Assembly: GCF_030064675.1 (NCBI RefSeq)
Contig: NZ_CP116413.1
Coordinates: forward strand, 5,550,001-5,614,000
Source of the DNA: Crossiella sp. CA-258035
Lineage (GTDB): Bacteria > Actinomycetota > Actinomycetes > Mycobacteriales > Pseudonocardiaceae
DNA length: 64,000 nt
Reading direction: 5' to 3'
The translations under genes were made by a program, and so were the position numbers. Shown here piece after piece: positions 42,701-49,626 of the stretch. The notes under the pieces were generated by a model. That model saw only the letters and a program-made list of their open reading frames with translations, made no database searches and had not been told where the DNA came from. The first letter of the stretch is position 1. The number at the start of each line of letters is the position of its first letter.

Positions 42701-43443
42701 CCGAACACCACACCGGGCACCGGATCACCTTCGCCGACACCAGGTCCCGGCCCGCGCCGGTGGTGACCAGCCCGGAGTGGTCCGGCGACGAGGGCGGCGG
42801 CAGGCGGTACGCGCCGTTCACCATCAACGTCGAGCAGCTCAAGCCCTGGCACACCCTCACCGGGCGGCAGCACTTCTTCCTCGACCACGACTGGGTGGCC
42901 GAGCTCGGCGAACAGCTGCCGCTCTACCGGCCGCCGCTGGACATGCACCGCCTCTACCAGGAACCGCGGATCGGCCCCAACGGCGCCGAGGTCACCGTCC
43001 GGTACCTCACCCCGCACTCCAAGTGGTCCATCCACTCCGAGTACCAGGACAACCCGATCATGCAGACGTTGTCCCGAGGCGGACCGGCGTTCTGGATCAG
43101 CAAGGCCGACGCCGAGGCGATCGGGGTGGCCGACAACGACTGGGTGGAAGCGGTCAACCGCAACGGGGTCGTGGTGGCGAGGGCGATCGTCTCGCACCGG
43201 ATGCCCACCGGCACCGTGTTCATGTACCACGCCCAGGAGCGCACGGTGAACGTGCCCAAGAGCGAGACCACCGGCCGGCGCGGCGGCATCCACAACTCGC
43301 TGACCCGCGTGCAGATCAAGCCCACCCACCTCATCGGCGGCTACGGGCAGCTCAGCTTCGCCCTCAACTACTACGGCCCGACCGGCAACCAGCGCGACGA
43401 GGTCACCGTGCTGCGCCGCCGCTCGCAGGAGGTGACCTACTGA
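39751..43443 (+). CDS. narG: respiratory nitrate reductase alpha subunit (molybdopterin catalytic subunit)
   Basis: Catalytic subunit of 1230 aa of the membrane-bound nitrate reductase, reducing nitrate to nitrite at a Mo-bis-MGD centre on the cytoplasmic face. FS0 cluster ligands His67, Cys71, Cys75 (HGVNCTGSCRW) and Cys110 (EPRGCPRG) have the same spacing as E. coli NarG. The Mo ligand is Asp240 in YDWYADLPPASPQ. Other family landmarks are GAGTNHWFHSDL, GRNGGGWAHYVGQEK and TLPAATWYEKHDLSSTDMHPF (in two blocks). No twin-arginine export signal, as for Nar enzymes. ATG follows AAGGGGAACC. First of the five-gene narGHJI-HPP operon, joined to narH by TGATG. Confidence 0.96.
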   Translation: MAAGNRRVNATPTTDNRASDLLLSAGRFLRRDETSADLRVTYRRGGRDGDSFYRDRWSHDKVVPSTHGVNCTGSCRWNVYVKDGIITWESQDVDYPSVGPDRPEYEPRGCPRGASFSWYSYSPLRVRYPYARGVLVEMYREGLRVHGDPVAAWESIVDDPMKRHVYQRARGKGGLVRVSWDEAVDMVAAAHVHTLKRHGPDRIAGFSPIPAMSMVSHAVGSRFMALIGAPMLSFYDWYADLPPASPQVFGDQTDVPESADWWDAAYLMLWGSNVPVTRTPDAHFMTEARYRGQKVVVCSPDYSDATKFADEWLAPHPGTDAALALAMGHVVLREFFVDEQEPFFADYVRRYTDLPFLVTLTERAAGLVPGKFLTAADLGSAEPGADWKTVLLDESTGEPLVPNGSLGFRWLDEPGRWNLDLAGISPALSMTGTGETAEILLPRFDDPTGAAETIRRGVPVRRVAGQLVTTVYDLLLAQYGVARDGLPGDWPTGYEDPDQPGTPAWQEVVTGVPAERATRIAREFADTAIRSEGRCMIVMGAGTNHWFHSDLVYRSFLALLLLTGCQGRNGGGWAHYVGQEKVRPLTGWATLAGALDWVRPPRQMIGTGYWYTHTGQWRYDRVTADALTWPGAAGTLAGMTAADCMATSARMGWMPSYPTFDRNPLDLVDEAEAAGSDPAAHVLSQLRQGKLGFACEDPDAPENWPRVLTVWRANLLGSSAKGNEYFLRHLLGTDANLRAAETPAEERPKSVRWRDNPPEGKLDMLLALDFRMTSTTLFADVTLPAATWYEKHDLSSTDMHPFVHSFNTAVDPPWQARTDFDAFHAIAERLSELAEDHLGTRKDLVVTALQHDSPGEVAQPGGVLRDWRTGESDPVPGVNFPTLTVVERDYTAVAAKLAALGPLLDKLGTTTKGYTVEVEPELRWLGESNGLVAGGPAAGRPRLDTDRRAADAVLALSGTTNGRIADEGFRVLGERVGKPLRKLSEHHTGHRITFADTRSRPAPVVTSPEWSGDEGGGRRYAPFTINVEQLKPWHTLTGRQHFFLDHDWVAELGEQLPLYRPPLDMHRLYQEPRIGPNGAEVTVRYLTPHSKWSIHSEYQDNPIMQTLSRGGPAFWISKADAEAIGVADNDWVEAVNRNGVVVARAIVSHRMPTGTVFMYHAQERTVNVPKSETTGRRGGIHNSLTRVQIKPTHLIGGYGQLSFALNYYGPTGNQRDEVTVLRRRSQEVTY

Positions 43444-44999
43444 TGCGCGTGATGGCACAGCTGGCGATGGTGATGAACCTGGACAAGTGCATCGGCTGCC
43501 ACACCTGTTCGGTCACCTGCAAGCAGACCTGGACCAACCGCGAGGGCGTGGAGTACGTCTGGTTCAACAACGTCGAGACCAAGCCAGGCCAGGGCTACCC
43601 CCGGCGCTACGAGGACCAGGAGCAGTGGCGCGGCGGCTGGGAGCTGGGCCGCAACGGACGGCTCAAGCTCAAGGGCGGCAACCGGTTCTCCCGGCTGCTC
43701 AACCTGTTCGCCAACCCGAAGCTGCCCAAGCTCGAGGACTACTACGAGCCCTGGACCTACGACTACCGCAACCTCACCGAGGCCCCGCTGGGCGAGGACA
43801 CCCCGACCGCGCGGCCGATCTCGGCGATCACCGGCAAGCCGACGAGTCCGAAGTGGGGCCCCAACTGGGAGGACAGCCTGGCCGGCGCGCCGGAGCACGC
43901 GCAGTCCGACCCGCTGGTGGAGAAGCTGGGCAAGCAGATCAGCTTCGAGTTCGAGCAGTCGTTCATGTTCTACCTGCCGCGGATCTGCGAGCACTGCCTC
44001 AACCCCTCCTGCGTGGCCTCCTGCCCCTCCGGCGCGATCTACAAGCGGGCCGAGGACGGCATCGTGCTGGTGGACCAGGACGGCTGCCGGGGCTGGCGGA
44101 TGTGCGTGACCGGCTGCCCGTACAAGAAGATCTACTTCAACCACAAGACCGGCAAGGCCGAGAAGTGCACCTTCTGCTACCCGAGGCTGGAGGTCGGGCA
44201 GCCCACCATCTGCTCGGAGACCTGCGTCGGGCGGCTGCGCTACATCGGCGTGCTGCTCTACGACGCGGACAAGGTCGGCGAGGCGGCCAGCGTGGCGGAC
44301 GAGCACCAGCTCTACCAGGCGCAGCTGGACGTCTTCCTCGATCCCAGGGACCCCAGGGTGGTCGCCGCGGCCGACCAGGCGGGCATCCCGCACGACTGGA
44401 TCCAGGCCGCGCGGCGTTCCCCGGTGCACGAGCTGATCGTGCAGCACCGACTGGCGCTGCCGCTGCACCCGGAGTACCGCACCATGCCGATGGTCTGGTA
44501 CATCCCGCCGCTCTCGCCGGTGGTGGACGCGCTGGCCGGCACCGGGCACGACGGTGAGGACGCCGGGAACCTCTTCGGCGCCATCGACGCGCTGCGGATC
44601 CCGTTGGAGTACCTGGCCGAACTGTTCACCGCGGGCGATGTTGACCCGGTGCGGGCCTCGCTGCGCAAGCTGGCCGCGATGCGCGCGCACATGCGCTCGG
44701 TCAACCTCGGCGAGGAGCCGGACGAGCGGGCACTGGCGGTGGCCGGACTGACCCCAGCCAGTGTGCAGTCGATGTACCGGCTGCTGGCCATCGCCAAGTA
44801 CCAGGACCGGTACGTGGTGCCCACCTCCGGCATCGGCCGGGCGCACGACCTGGAGGGCATCGCCACCACGTGCAGCCTGGACACCGACGGCGGCCCCGGC
44901 ATGGGCGGCCCCGGCGGCTCCTCGGGCACCGACCTGTTCGTCTGGCGGGACGGCGAGCGCCCGGCCGGGCTGTTCCCCACCCTGGGGCGGGGCCGATGA
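43443..44999 (+). CDS. narH: respiratory nitrate reductase beta subunit (Fe-S)
   Basis: Electron-transfer subunit of 518 aa carrying four Fe-S clusters. Cys groups are NLDKCIGCHTCSVTCKQTW at about residues 14-32, ICEHCLNPSCVASCPSGAIY near 182, CRGWRMCVTGCPYKKIYFN near 217 (with the Trp that marks the [3Fe-4S] cluster) and KCTFCYPRLEVGQPTICSETC near 243 (in two parts). It passes electrons from NarI haem to NarG. ATG 43443 shares bases with the narG stop. A Gly-rich tail (GGPGMGGPGGSSG) closes the protein. Confidence 0.96.
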   Translation: MRVMAQLAMVMNLDKCIGCHTCSVTCKQTWTNREGVEYVWFNNVETKPGQGYPRRYEDQEQWRGGWELGRNGRLKLKGGNRFSRLLNLFANPKLPKLEDYYEPWTYDYRNLTEAPLGEDTPTARPISAITGKPTSPKWGPNWEDSLAGAPEHAQSDPLVEKLGKQISFEFEQSFMFYLPRICEHCLNPSCVASCPSGAIYKRAEDGIVLVDQDGCRGWRMCVTGCPYKKIYFNHKTGKAEKCTFCYPRLEVGQPTICSETCVGRLRYIGVLLYDADKVGEAASVADEHQLYQAQLDVFLDPRDPRVVAAADQAGIPHDWIQAARRSPVHELIVQHRLALPLHPEYRTMPMVWYIPPLSPVVDALAGTGHDGEDAGNLFGAIDALRIPLEYLAELFTAGDVDPVRASLRKLAAMRAHMRSVNLGEEPDERALAVAGLTPASVQSMYRLLAIAKYQDRYVVPTSGIGRAHDLEGIATTCSLDTDGGPGMGGPGGSSGTDLFVWRDGERPAGLFPTLGRGR

Positions 45000-45610
45000 G
45001 GTCGCGGCAGCACCGGCTGTTGCAACGCATCGCCGCGCTGTGCCTGCACTTCCCGGACGCGGAGCTGTTCGCCCAGCTGCCGCTGGCCCGGGCCGCGGCG
45101 GCCGAACTCCCTGCCGCGCCAAGGGAAACCGTGCTGGCACTGGTGGACGGCCTGGAACGGCTCGGTCCGGTGGCGGCCGGGGCACGCTACGTCGAGCTGT
45201 TCGACACCAAGCCCGGCCGCTGCCTGCACCTGACCTGGTACACCGACGGCGACACCCGCCGCCGCGGCGGTTCGCTGGCCCGGCTCAAGCAGGAGTTCCG
45301 GGAGCAGGGCTTCGAGCTCACCGAGGGCGAGCTGCCCGACTACCTGCCGGTGCTGCTGGAGTTCGCCGCGCTCACCGGCACACCCGGCCGGGACCTGCTG
45401 GTGGAGTTCCGTCCCGCGATCGACCGCCTGCACCAAGCTCTGTCCACAGTGGACGTCGAGTACACCGGCCTGGTCGGCGCGCTGCTCTCGACGGTTCCGC
45501 TGCCCCGCAAGGGGGTTCGCACCGTGTCCGCCACCCCGCCGGTCGAGCAGGTCGGGATGGAACCCGTCCTGCTCGGCTACCCCACCACGCGCGCGGAGAG
45601 TCACCGATGA
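44996..45610 (+). CDS. narJ: nitrate reductase assembly chaperone (delta subunit)
   Basis: Dedicated chaperone of 204 aa that binds apo-NarG and helps molybdenum cofactor insertion and membrane docking of NarGH; not part of the final enzyme. Helical NarJ/TorD fold with the typical start LLQRIAALCLHFPDAELFAQ, central YVELFDTKPGRCLHLTWYTDGDTRRRG (key YVELFDTKPG and LHLTWYT) and GELPDYLPVLLEF. It overlaps narH and narI by ATGA. It carries one copy of the palindrome TCCACAGTGGAC (45443-45454). Confidence 0.94.
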   Translation: MRSRQHRLLQRIAALCLHFPDAELFAQLPLARAAAAELPAAPRETVLALVDGLERLGPVAAGARYVELFDTKPGRCLHLTWYTDGDTRRRGGSLARLKQEFREQGFELTEGELPDYLPVLLEFAALTGTPGRDLLVEFRPAIDRLHQALSTVDVEYTGLVGALLSTVPLPRKGVRTVSATPPVEQVGMEPVLLGYPTTRAESHR

Positions 45611-46338
45611 CCAACCCGATCGACCTGCTGCTGTGGGTGATCCTGCCCTACCTGGCCATCGCCTCCATGATCGGCGGCACCATCTGGCGGTACCGCCACG
45701 ACAAGTTCGGCTGGACCACGCGCAGCTCCCAGCTGCACGAGTCGAAGCTGCTGCGCATCGGCAGCCCGCTGTTCCACTTCGGACTGCTCTTCGTCGCCGG
45801 TGGCCACGTGATGGGCCTGCTGGTGCCCAAGTGGGTCACCGAATCGCTCGGCGTGGCCGAACACGAGTACCACCTGGTGTCGCTGACCGCGGGCACCATC
45901 ACCGGCGCGATGACGCTGACCGGGCTGGGCATCCTGCTCTACCGCAGGCTGCGGGTGCCCGCGGTGCGCCGGGCGACTTCAGGCAACGACAAGCTGATGT
46001 ACCTCGCGCTGGGCGGGGCGATCCTGCTGGGCATGGCCGCGACCGTGCTGACCAACGGCATCGGCGGCGGCTACGACTACCGGGAGACCATCTCGGTGTG
46101 GTTCCGCGGCATCTTCCTGCTGCGACCCGATCCCGCGCTGATGGCGGGCGCGCCGCTGAGCTTCCAGCTGCACGTGGTGACCGGGCTGCTGCTGTTCACG
46201 CTGTGGCCGTTCAGCCGCCTGGTGCACGCCTTCAGCGCGCCGGTGGCCTACCTGGTGCGGCCGTACGTGGTCTACCGCAGCCGGGACGGCGAGCGGATCG
46301 GCGCGCGCACCCCGCACCGAGGGTGGGAGCAGCCCTGA
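45607..46338 (+). CDS. narI: respiratory nitrate reductase gamma subunit (cytochrome b)
   Basis: Diheme b-type membrane subunit of 243 aa that oxidises quinol and passes electrons to NarH. Five helices are visible. Haem-ligand histidines lie in FHFGLLFVAGGHVMGL (TM2) and in LQLHVVTGLLLFTLWPFSRLVHAF (TM5, in part LHVVTGLLLF and RLVHAF). Typical ends are WRYRHDKFGWTTRSSQLHE in the first loop and a C-terminal VVYRSRDGERIG. The start overlaps narJ by ATGA. With narGHJ it completes the enzyme; molybdenum cofactor genes and narK are not in this window. Confidence 0.95.
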   Translation: MTNPIDLLLWVILPYLAIASMIGGTIWRYRHDKFGWTTRSSQLHESKLLRIGSPLFHFGLLFVAGGHVMGLLVPKWVTESLGVAEHEYHLVSLTAGTITGAMTLTGLGILLYRRLRVPAVRRATSGNDKLMYLALGGAILLGMAATVLTNGIGGGYDYRETISVWFRGIFLLRPDPALMAGAPLSFQLHVVTGLLLFTLWPFSRLVHAFSAPVAYLVRPYVVYRSRDGERIGARTPHRGWEQP

Positions 46339-46349
46339 TCCGGCTGGCC

Positions 46350-46916
46350 GTGTCCGCGGGCGTGGTGACCCTGGTGATCGCCGCCGGGGCGATCGTGACC
46401 CACCTGCCCATGCTGTTCCCCTCCCTGGGGCCGACGGCGTACCTGCTGTTCGCCACCCCGCTGGCCGAACCGGCCAGTCCGCGCAACACGGTGCTGGGCC
46501 ACCTCATCGGCGTGCTCGCCGGTGCGGTCGGCCTGGCCGTGTTCGGCCTGCTGCACACCCCGCCGGACCTCACCGCGATCACCTGGCCCAGGGCCGGGGC
46601 CGCCGCGCTGGCCCTGGCCCTGACCTGTGGCGGCATGGCCGCGCTCCGGCTGCCGCACCCGCCCGCCGGGGCCACCACGCTGATCGTGGCCCTCGGCCTG
46701 CTGCGCTCGCCTGCCGACCTGGCCATGATCATGGTGAGCGTGCTGGCGCTGACCGTGCTGGGCGGCCTGCTCAACCGGGCCCGCGGCATCCGCTACCCGC
46801 TGTGGCGGATCCGGCCGGCCGCACCGGCGACCACTGTGGGAACCCACACCGCCGACCCCACCACCGACCCTTGTCCACCCCGCCAGGCCGACGTTAGCGT
46901 TCCCGACAATCGTTAA
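46350..46916 (+). CDS. HPP-family membrane protein, fifth gene of nar operon
   Basis: Membrane protein of 188 aa with four to five helices. The family motifs are LPMLFPSLGPTAYLLFATP (position of the GAS/GPT motif near the start) and LRLPHPPAGATTLIVALG (HPPA), which give the family its name. HPP proteins of cyanobacteria and plant plastids have been shown to be nitrite transporters. Position directly after narI, with no narK present, makes nitrite/nitrate movement an attractive role here; that is inference. GTG 46350 is my start; an in-frame CTG at 46335 inside the narI stop region, with GGGAG before it, is possible and would add five residues. Confidence 0.85.
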   Translation: MSAGVVTLVIAAGAIVTHLPMLFPSLGPTAYLLFATPLAEPASPRNTVLGHLIGVLAGAVGLAVFGLLHTPPDLTAITWPRAGAAALALALTCGGMAALRLPHPPAGATTLIVALGLLRSPADLAMIMVSVLALTVLGGLLNRARGIRYPLWRIRPAAPATTVGTHTADPTTDPCPPRQADVSVPDNR

Positions 46917-46930
46917 GGCTCTTTACTTCC
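46912..46930. promoter_or_regulatory. ROK operator-like site upstream of GH8 gene
   Basis: GTTAAGGCTCTTTACTTCC shares AAGG-CTCTTTACTTC with the dyad before the ROK gene (minus strand of 49416-49436), with a one-base gap. It lies 27 bp before the GH8 start codon, where a repressor would block transcription. Confidence 0.55.
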
Positions 46931-46957
46931 TCCGCCGCCCCGGAGAACGGAGTCCCC

Positions 46958-48202
46958 GTGAGTCGACGTGCGGCTGGCCGGATCCTCGGCGTGGTGGCAG
47001 CCCTGCTGGCACCACTCGCGACCCCGGCCCTGAGCACCGCCGCGGAAACCGTGGCCGTGCCCTTCGGCAGCCACCGCATCCCCTACACCGCGGGCATGCT
47101 GAAGCCGACCGGCAGCCAGTCCACTGTGGACGCCGCGGTAGTGGACTACTACAAGCGCTGGAAGTCGGCGTTCCTGCGGCAGAACTGCGGCAACGGCTGG
47201 TACCAGGTGATCTCGCCGGATGCCAAGTTCCCGTACGTGGCCGAGGCCCAGGGCTACGGCATGGTGATCGCGGCGACCATGGCGGGGGCCGACCCGGAGG
47301 CGCGGAAGATCTTCGACGGCCTGGTGAAGTGGAAGCTGGACCACCCCTCCGTGTACAACGCCGACCTGCTGGCCGCCGAGCAGGATCCCAGCTGCCGCAG
47401 TGTCAACGGCAGCGACAGCGCCACCGACGGTGACCTGGACGTGGCCTACGGCCTGCTGCTGGCCGACCGCCAGTGGGGCAGCTCCGGCACGCACAACTAC
47501 AAGCAGCTCGCGGTCCGCACCATCAACGCGATCAAGAAGAGCGAGGTCAACCCCGGCACCAAGCTGTTCACCTACGCGGACTGGGTGGACCCGGGCAACG
47601 AGCACTACTACGAGTCCCGCAGCTCGGACTGGATGATCGACCACCTGCGCGCCTTCCGCAAGGCCACCGGCGACAGCGCCTGGGACGGCATCCGCACCGC
47701 CCACCAGAACCTGATCGGCACCCTGCAGGCCAAGCACTCCCCCACCACCGGCCTGCTGCCGGACTTCGTGGTCAACACCAACGGAACGCCCCAACCCGCC
47801 CCCGGCAAGGTCCTGGAAGACCCCAACGACGGCAAGTTCTTCTGGAACGCCTGCCGCACCCCGTGGCGCCTCGGCGCGGACGCGGTCACCAGCGGCGACG
47901 CCAAGTCCCTTGCCGCGGCCCGGAAGATGAACGCCTGGATCAGGTCGGCCACCGGCGGCGACCCCGGCAGGATCGCGGTCGGCTACCACCTGGACGGCAG
48001 GCCGATCGCCGCCAGCGGGGACAAGGCCGCCTTCTTCGCCCCGTTCGCGGTGGCCGCGATGACCGACCCCGGCAGTCAGGCCTGGCTGGACGCGCTGTGG
48101 CGCAAGATGCTGGCCACCCCGATCAACACCAACGGCTACTACGCGGCCAGCATCCAGCTCCAGGCCATGATCACCGTCAGCGGCAACCACTGGGTGCCCT
48201 GA
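46958..48202 (+). CDS. secreted glycoside hydrolase family 8 enzyme
   Basis: Exported endo-glycanase of 414 aa (GH8 includes endoglucanases, chitosanases, xylanases, licheninases). Sec signal (ILGVVAALLAPLATPALSTA, about 1-29), then an (alpha/alpha)6 barrel with proton donor Glu96 in YVAEAQGYGMV and the family signature SATDGDLDVAYGLLLADRQWG (Asp157 and Asp159). Other landmarks are YNADLLAAEQDPSC, SSDWMIDHLRAF and FFWNACRTPWRL. The start is GTG 46958 with CGGAG upstream. Tail to tail with the ROK repressor gene and probably repressed by it. Chain-end residues that separate GH8 subfamilies cannot be judged by eye. Confidence 0.9.
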   Translation: MSRRAAGRILGVVAALLAPLATPALSTAAETVAVPFGSHRIPYTAGMLKPTGSQSTVDAAVVDYYKRWKSAFLRQNCGNGWYQVISPDAKFPYVAEAQGYGMVIAATMAGADPEARKIFDGLVKWKLDHPSVYNADLLAAEQDPSCRSVNGSDSATDGDLDVAYGLLLADRQWGSSGTHNYKQLAVRTINAIKKSEVNPGTKLFTYADWVDPGNEHYYESRSSDWMIDHLRAFRKATGDSAWDGIRTAHQNLIGTLQAKHSPTTGLLPDFVVNTNGTPQPAPGKVLEDPNDGKFFWNACRTPWRLGADAVTSGDAKSLAAARKMNAWIRSATGGDPGRIAVGYHLDGRPIAASGDKAAFFAPFAVAAMTDPGSQAWLDALWRKMLATPINTNGYYAASIQLQAMITVSGNHWVP

Positions 48203-48213
48203 GCGGCACTGGC

Positions 48214-49404
48214 TCAGGCGCTGGGGATGGCCGCGCCGAACAGCTCGTCCCGCACCGCCCCCAGCGCCAGGTCCAGCGCACCGGCCAGCACCGGATTACC
48301 CTCCACAGTGGACAGTCGGACCGGCGGCCCCGGAATGGTCAGCGCGTGCAGCTCCCGTTCCACCAGCTCCCGCAACGCTTCCCCACCGGCCAGCGACAAG
48401 CCACCGGCCAGCACGATCAGCCCCGGATCCACCACCGCGGTGATCTCGGCCAGCCCCAGCGCGAACCGCGCCGCCACCTCGCGCAGCCCGGCCTCGGCCC
48501 GCTGGTCACCCGCGCCCGCCAGCCGGGCCGCGATGGCCACCGACCGGCGGTAGTCCGCCTCGGTGATCCCGTGCCCGGCCAGCAGCTGGCCGATGGCGGG
48601 ACCACCGGCCAGGGCCTGGTAGCCGTGGTGGCCGAAGCGGCCCACCTCGCGGGCGGTGGGCGCGCCGGGGACGGGCAGGTAGCCGACCTCGCCCGCGCCG
48701 CCGGTGACGCCGCGGTGCAGGCGGCCGCCGAGCATCAGGGCGGCGCCCAGGCCCTCGTCGGCCCACAGCAGCACGAAGTCGGCGGTGCCCGCGGCGACGC
48801 CGTGGGCCTGTTCGGCCAGTGCGACCAGGTTGACGTCGTTCTCCACCACCACGGGCAGGCCGAGGGCCTCGGTCAGCGCGGGGGTGAGGTCGGGGATGCC
48901 CCAGCCGGGCATGTCGTCGTCGGTGGCGTAGTCCAGCTTGCCGGTGGCCGGGTTGACCGCGCCCTGCACGCCGATCACCAAGCGGTTCAGGGCACCCGGC
49001 GGCTGGGCCAGGGCCACCGCGGCGCGTAGGCGCTCGGCCAGCGGCGCGGCGGCCTCGACATCGGCGGGCAGGGTGGCCTCGCCGACGACCGTGCCGGTGA
49101 GGTCGGCGACCTGCACCGCGATCCGTTCCGGGGTCACGTCCATCGCGGCCACCCCGGCGGCGGCGGCGTTGATCCGGTAGACCTCCGCGCTGCGGCCGGT
49201 GCGGCCGGAGCGGGTGCCGTCCCGCACCACCAGCCCGGCCTGTTGCAGGCGCACCAGCAGCTGGGAGGCGGTCGGCTTGGACAGGCCGGTCAGCGCGACG
49301 ATCTCCGGCCGGGTGAGCGGGCCGGACTCCAGCAGCGCGCGCAGGGTGGCGCGGTCGTTGATCGCCCGCATCAGGCCGGGTGTGCCCCGGACGGGGTTGG
49401 TCAC
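48214..49404 (-). CDS. ROK-family transcriptional repressor
   Basis: Repressor of 396 aa. A MarR-like winged HTH at about 12-65 (NDRATLRALLESGPLTRPEI, VALTGLSKPTASQLLVRLQQ) is fused to a ROK sugar-kinase fold (VAAMDVTPERIAVQVADLTG, VIGVQGAVNPATG, VVENDVNLVALAEQ). The canonical zinc motif CxCGxxGCxE is absent: the equivalent stretch is REVGRFGHHGYQALAGGPA, so structural zinc binding is probably lost or changed. GGAGG precedes GTG 49404. It is flanked by a GH8 enzyme and a beta-helix protein, each with a similar operator, so it likely senses an oligosaccharide released by those enzymes. Confidence 0.9.
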   Translation of the reverse strand: MTNPVRGTPGLMRAINDRATLRALLESGPLTRPEIVALTGLSKPTASQLLVRLQQAGLVVRDGTRSGRTGRSAEVYRINAAAAGVAAMDVTPERIAVQVADLTGTVVGEATLPADVEAAAPLAERLRAAVALAQPPGALNRLVIGVQGAVNPATGKLDYATDDDMPGWGIPDLTPALTEALGLPVVVENDVNLVALAEQAHGVAAGTADFVLLWADEGLGAALMLGGRLHRGVTGGAGEVGYLPVPGAPTAREVGRFGHHGYQALAGGPAIGQLLAGHGITEADYRRSVAIAARLAGAGDQRAEAGLREVAARFALGLAEITAVVDPGLIVLAGGLSLAGGEALRELVERELHALTIPGPPVRLSTVEGNPVLAGALDLALGAVRDELFGAAIPSA

Positions 49405-49415
49405 GGGCAACCTCC

Positions 49416-49436
49416 GAAGTAAAGAGTCCTTACTTA
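49416..49436. promoter_or_regulatory. ROK operator dyad (autoregulatory)
   Basis: Inverted repeat AAGTAA-N7-TTACTT (arms 49417-49422 and 49430-49435), 12 bp upstream of the ROK start codon, overlapping its promoter/leader. The same core recurs before the GH8 gene (46912-46930) and partly before the beta-helix gene (49515-49538). Confidence 0.65.
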
Positions 49437-49514
49437 CCGGACAGTACGGAGCCGGGCGTTGACCGGTCAAGGGCAATGGTTTGCACAACCCCTTGCCCCG
49501 TGCGATCTTTTGGA

Positions 49515-49538
49515 GTTAGGATAGTTTCCTTACTATTC
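49515..49538. promoter_or_regulatory. ROK operator-like dyad upstream of beta-helix gene
   Basis: Perfect inverted repeat ATAGT-N6-ACTAT (49521-49536) containing TCCTTACT, which is shared with the dyad at 49416-49436. It is about 90 bp before ATG 49627, in promoter position. Binding by the ROK repressor is inferred from the shared core. Confidence 0.55.
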
Positions 49539-49626
49539 GCTCAAGCTCCACCGAACTGTCGCCTGAATACATCTCGCCGCCTACGACGCCCTGCCCCGTC
49601 GCAAACGAGATTCATCAGGAGCACCG

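Noticed and set aside
40998-43442. Upstream extension of the narH frame through narG
   Set aside because: It is out of phase with the clearly conserved narG sequence; NarH begins at ATG 43443.
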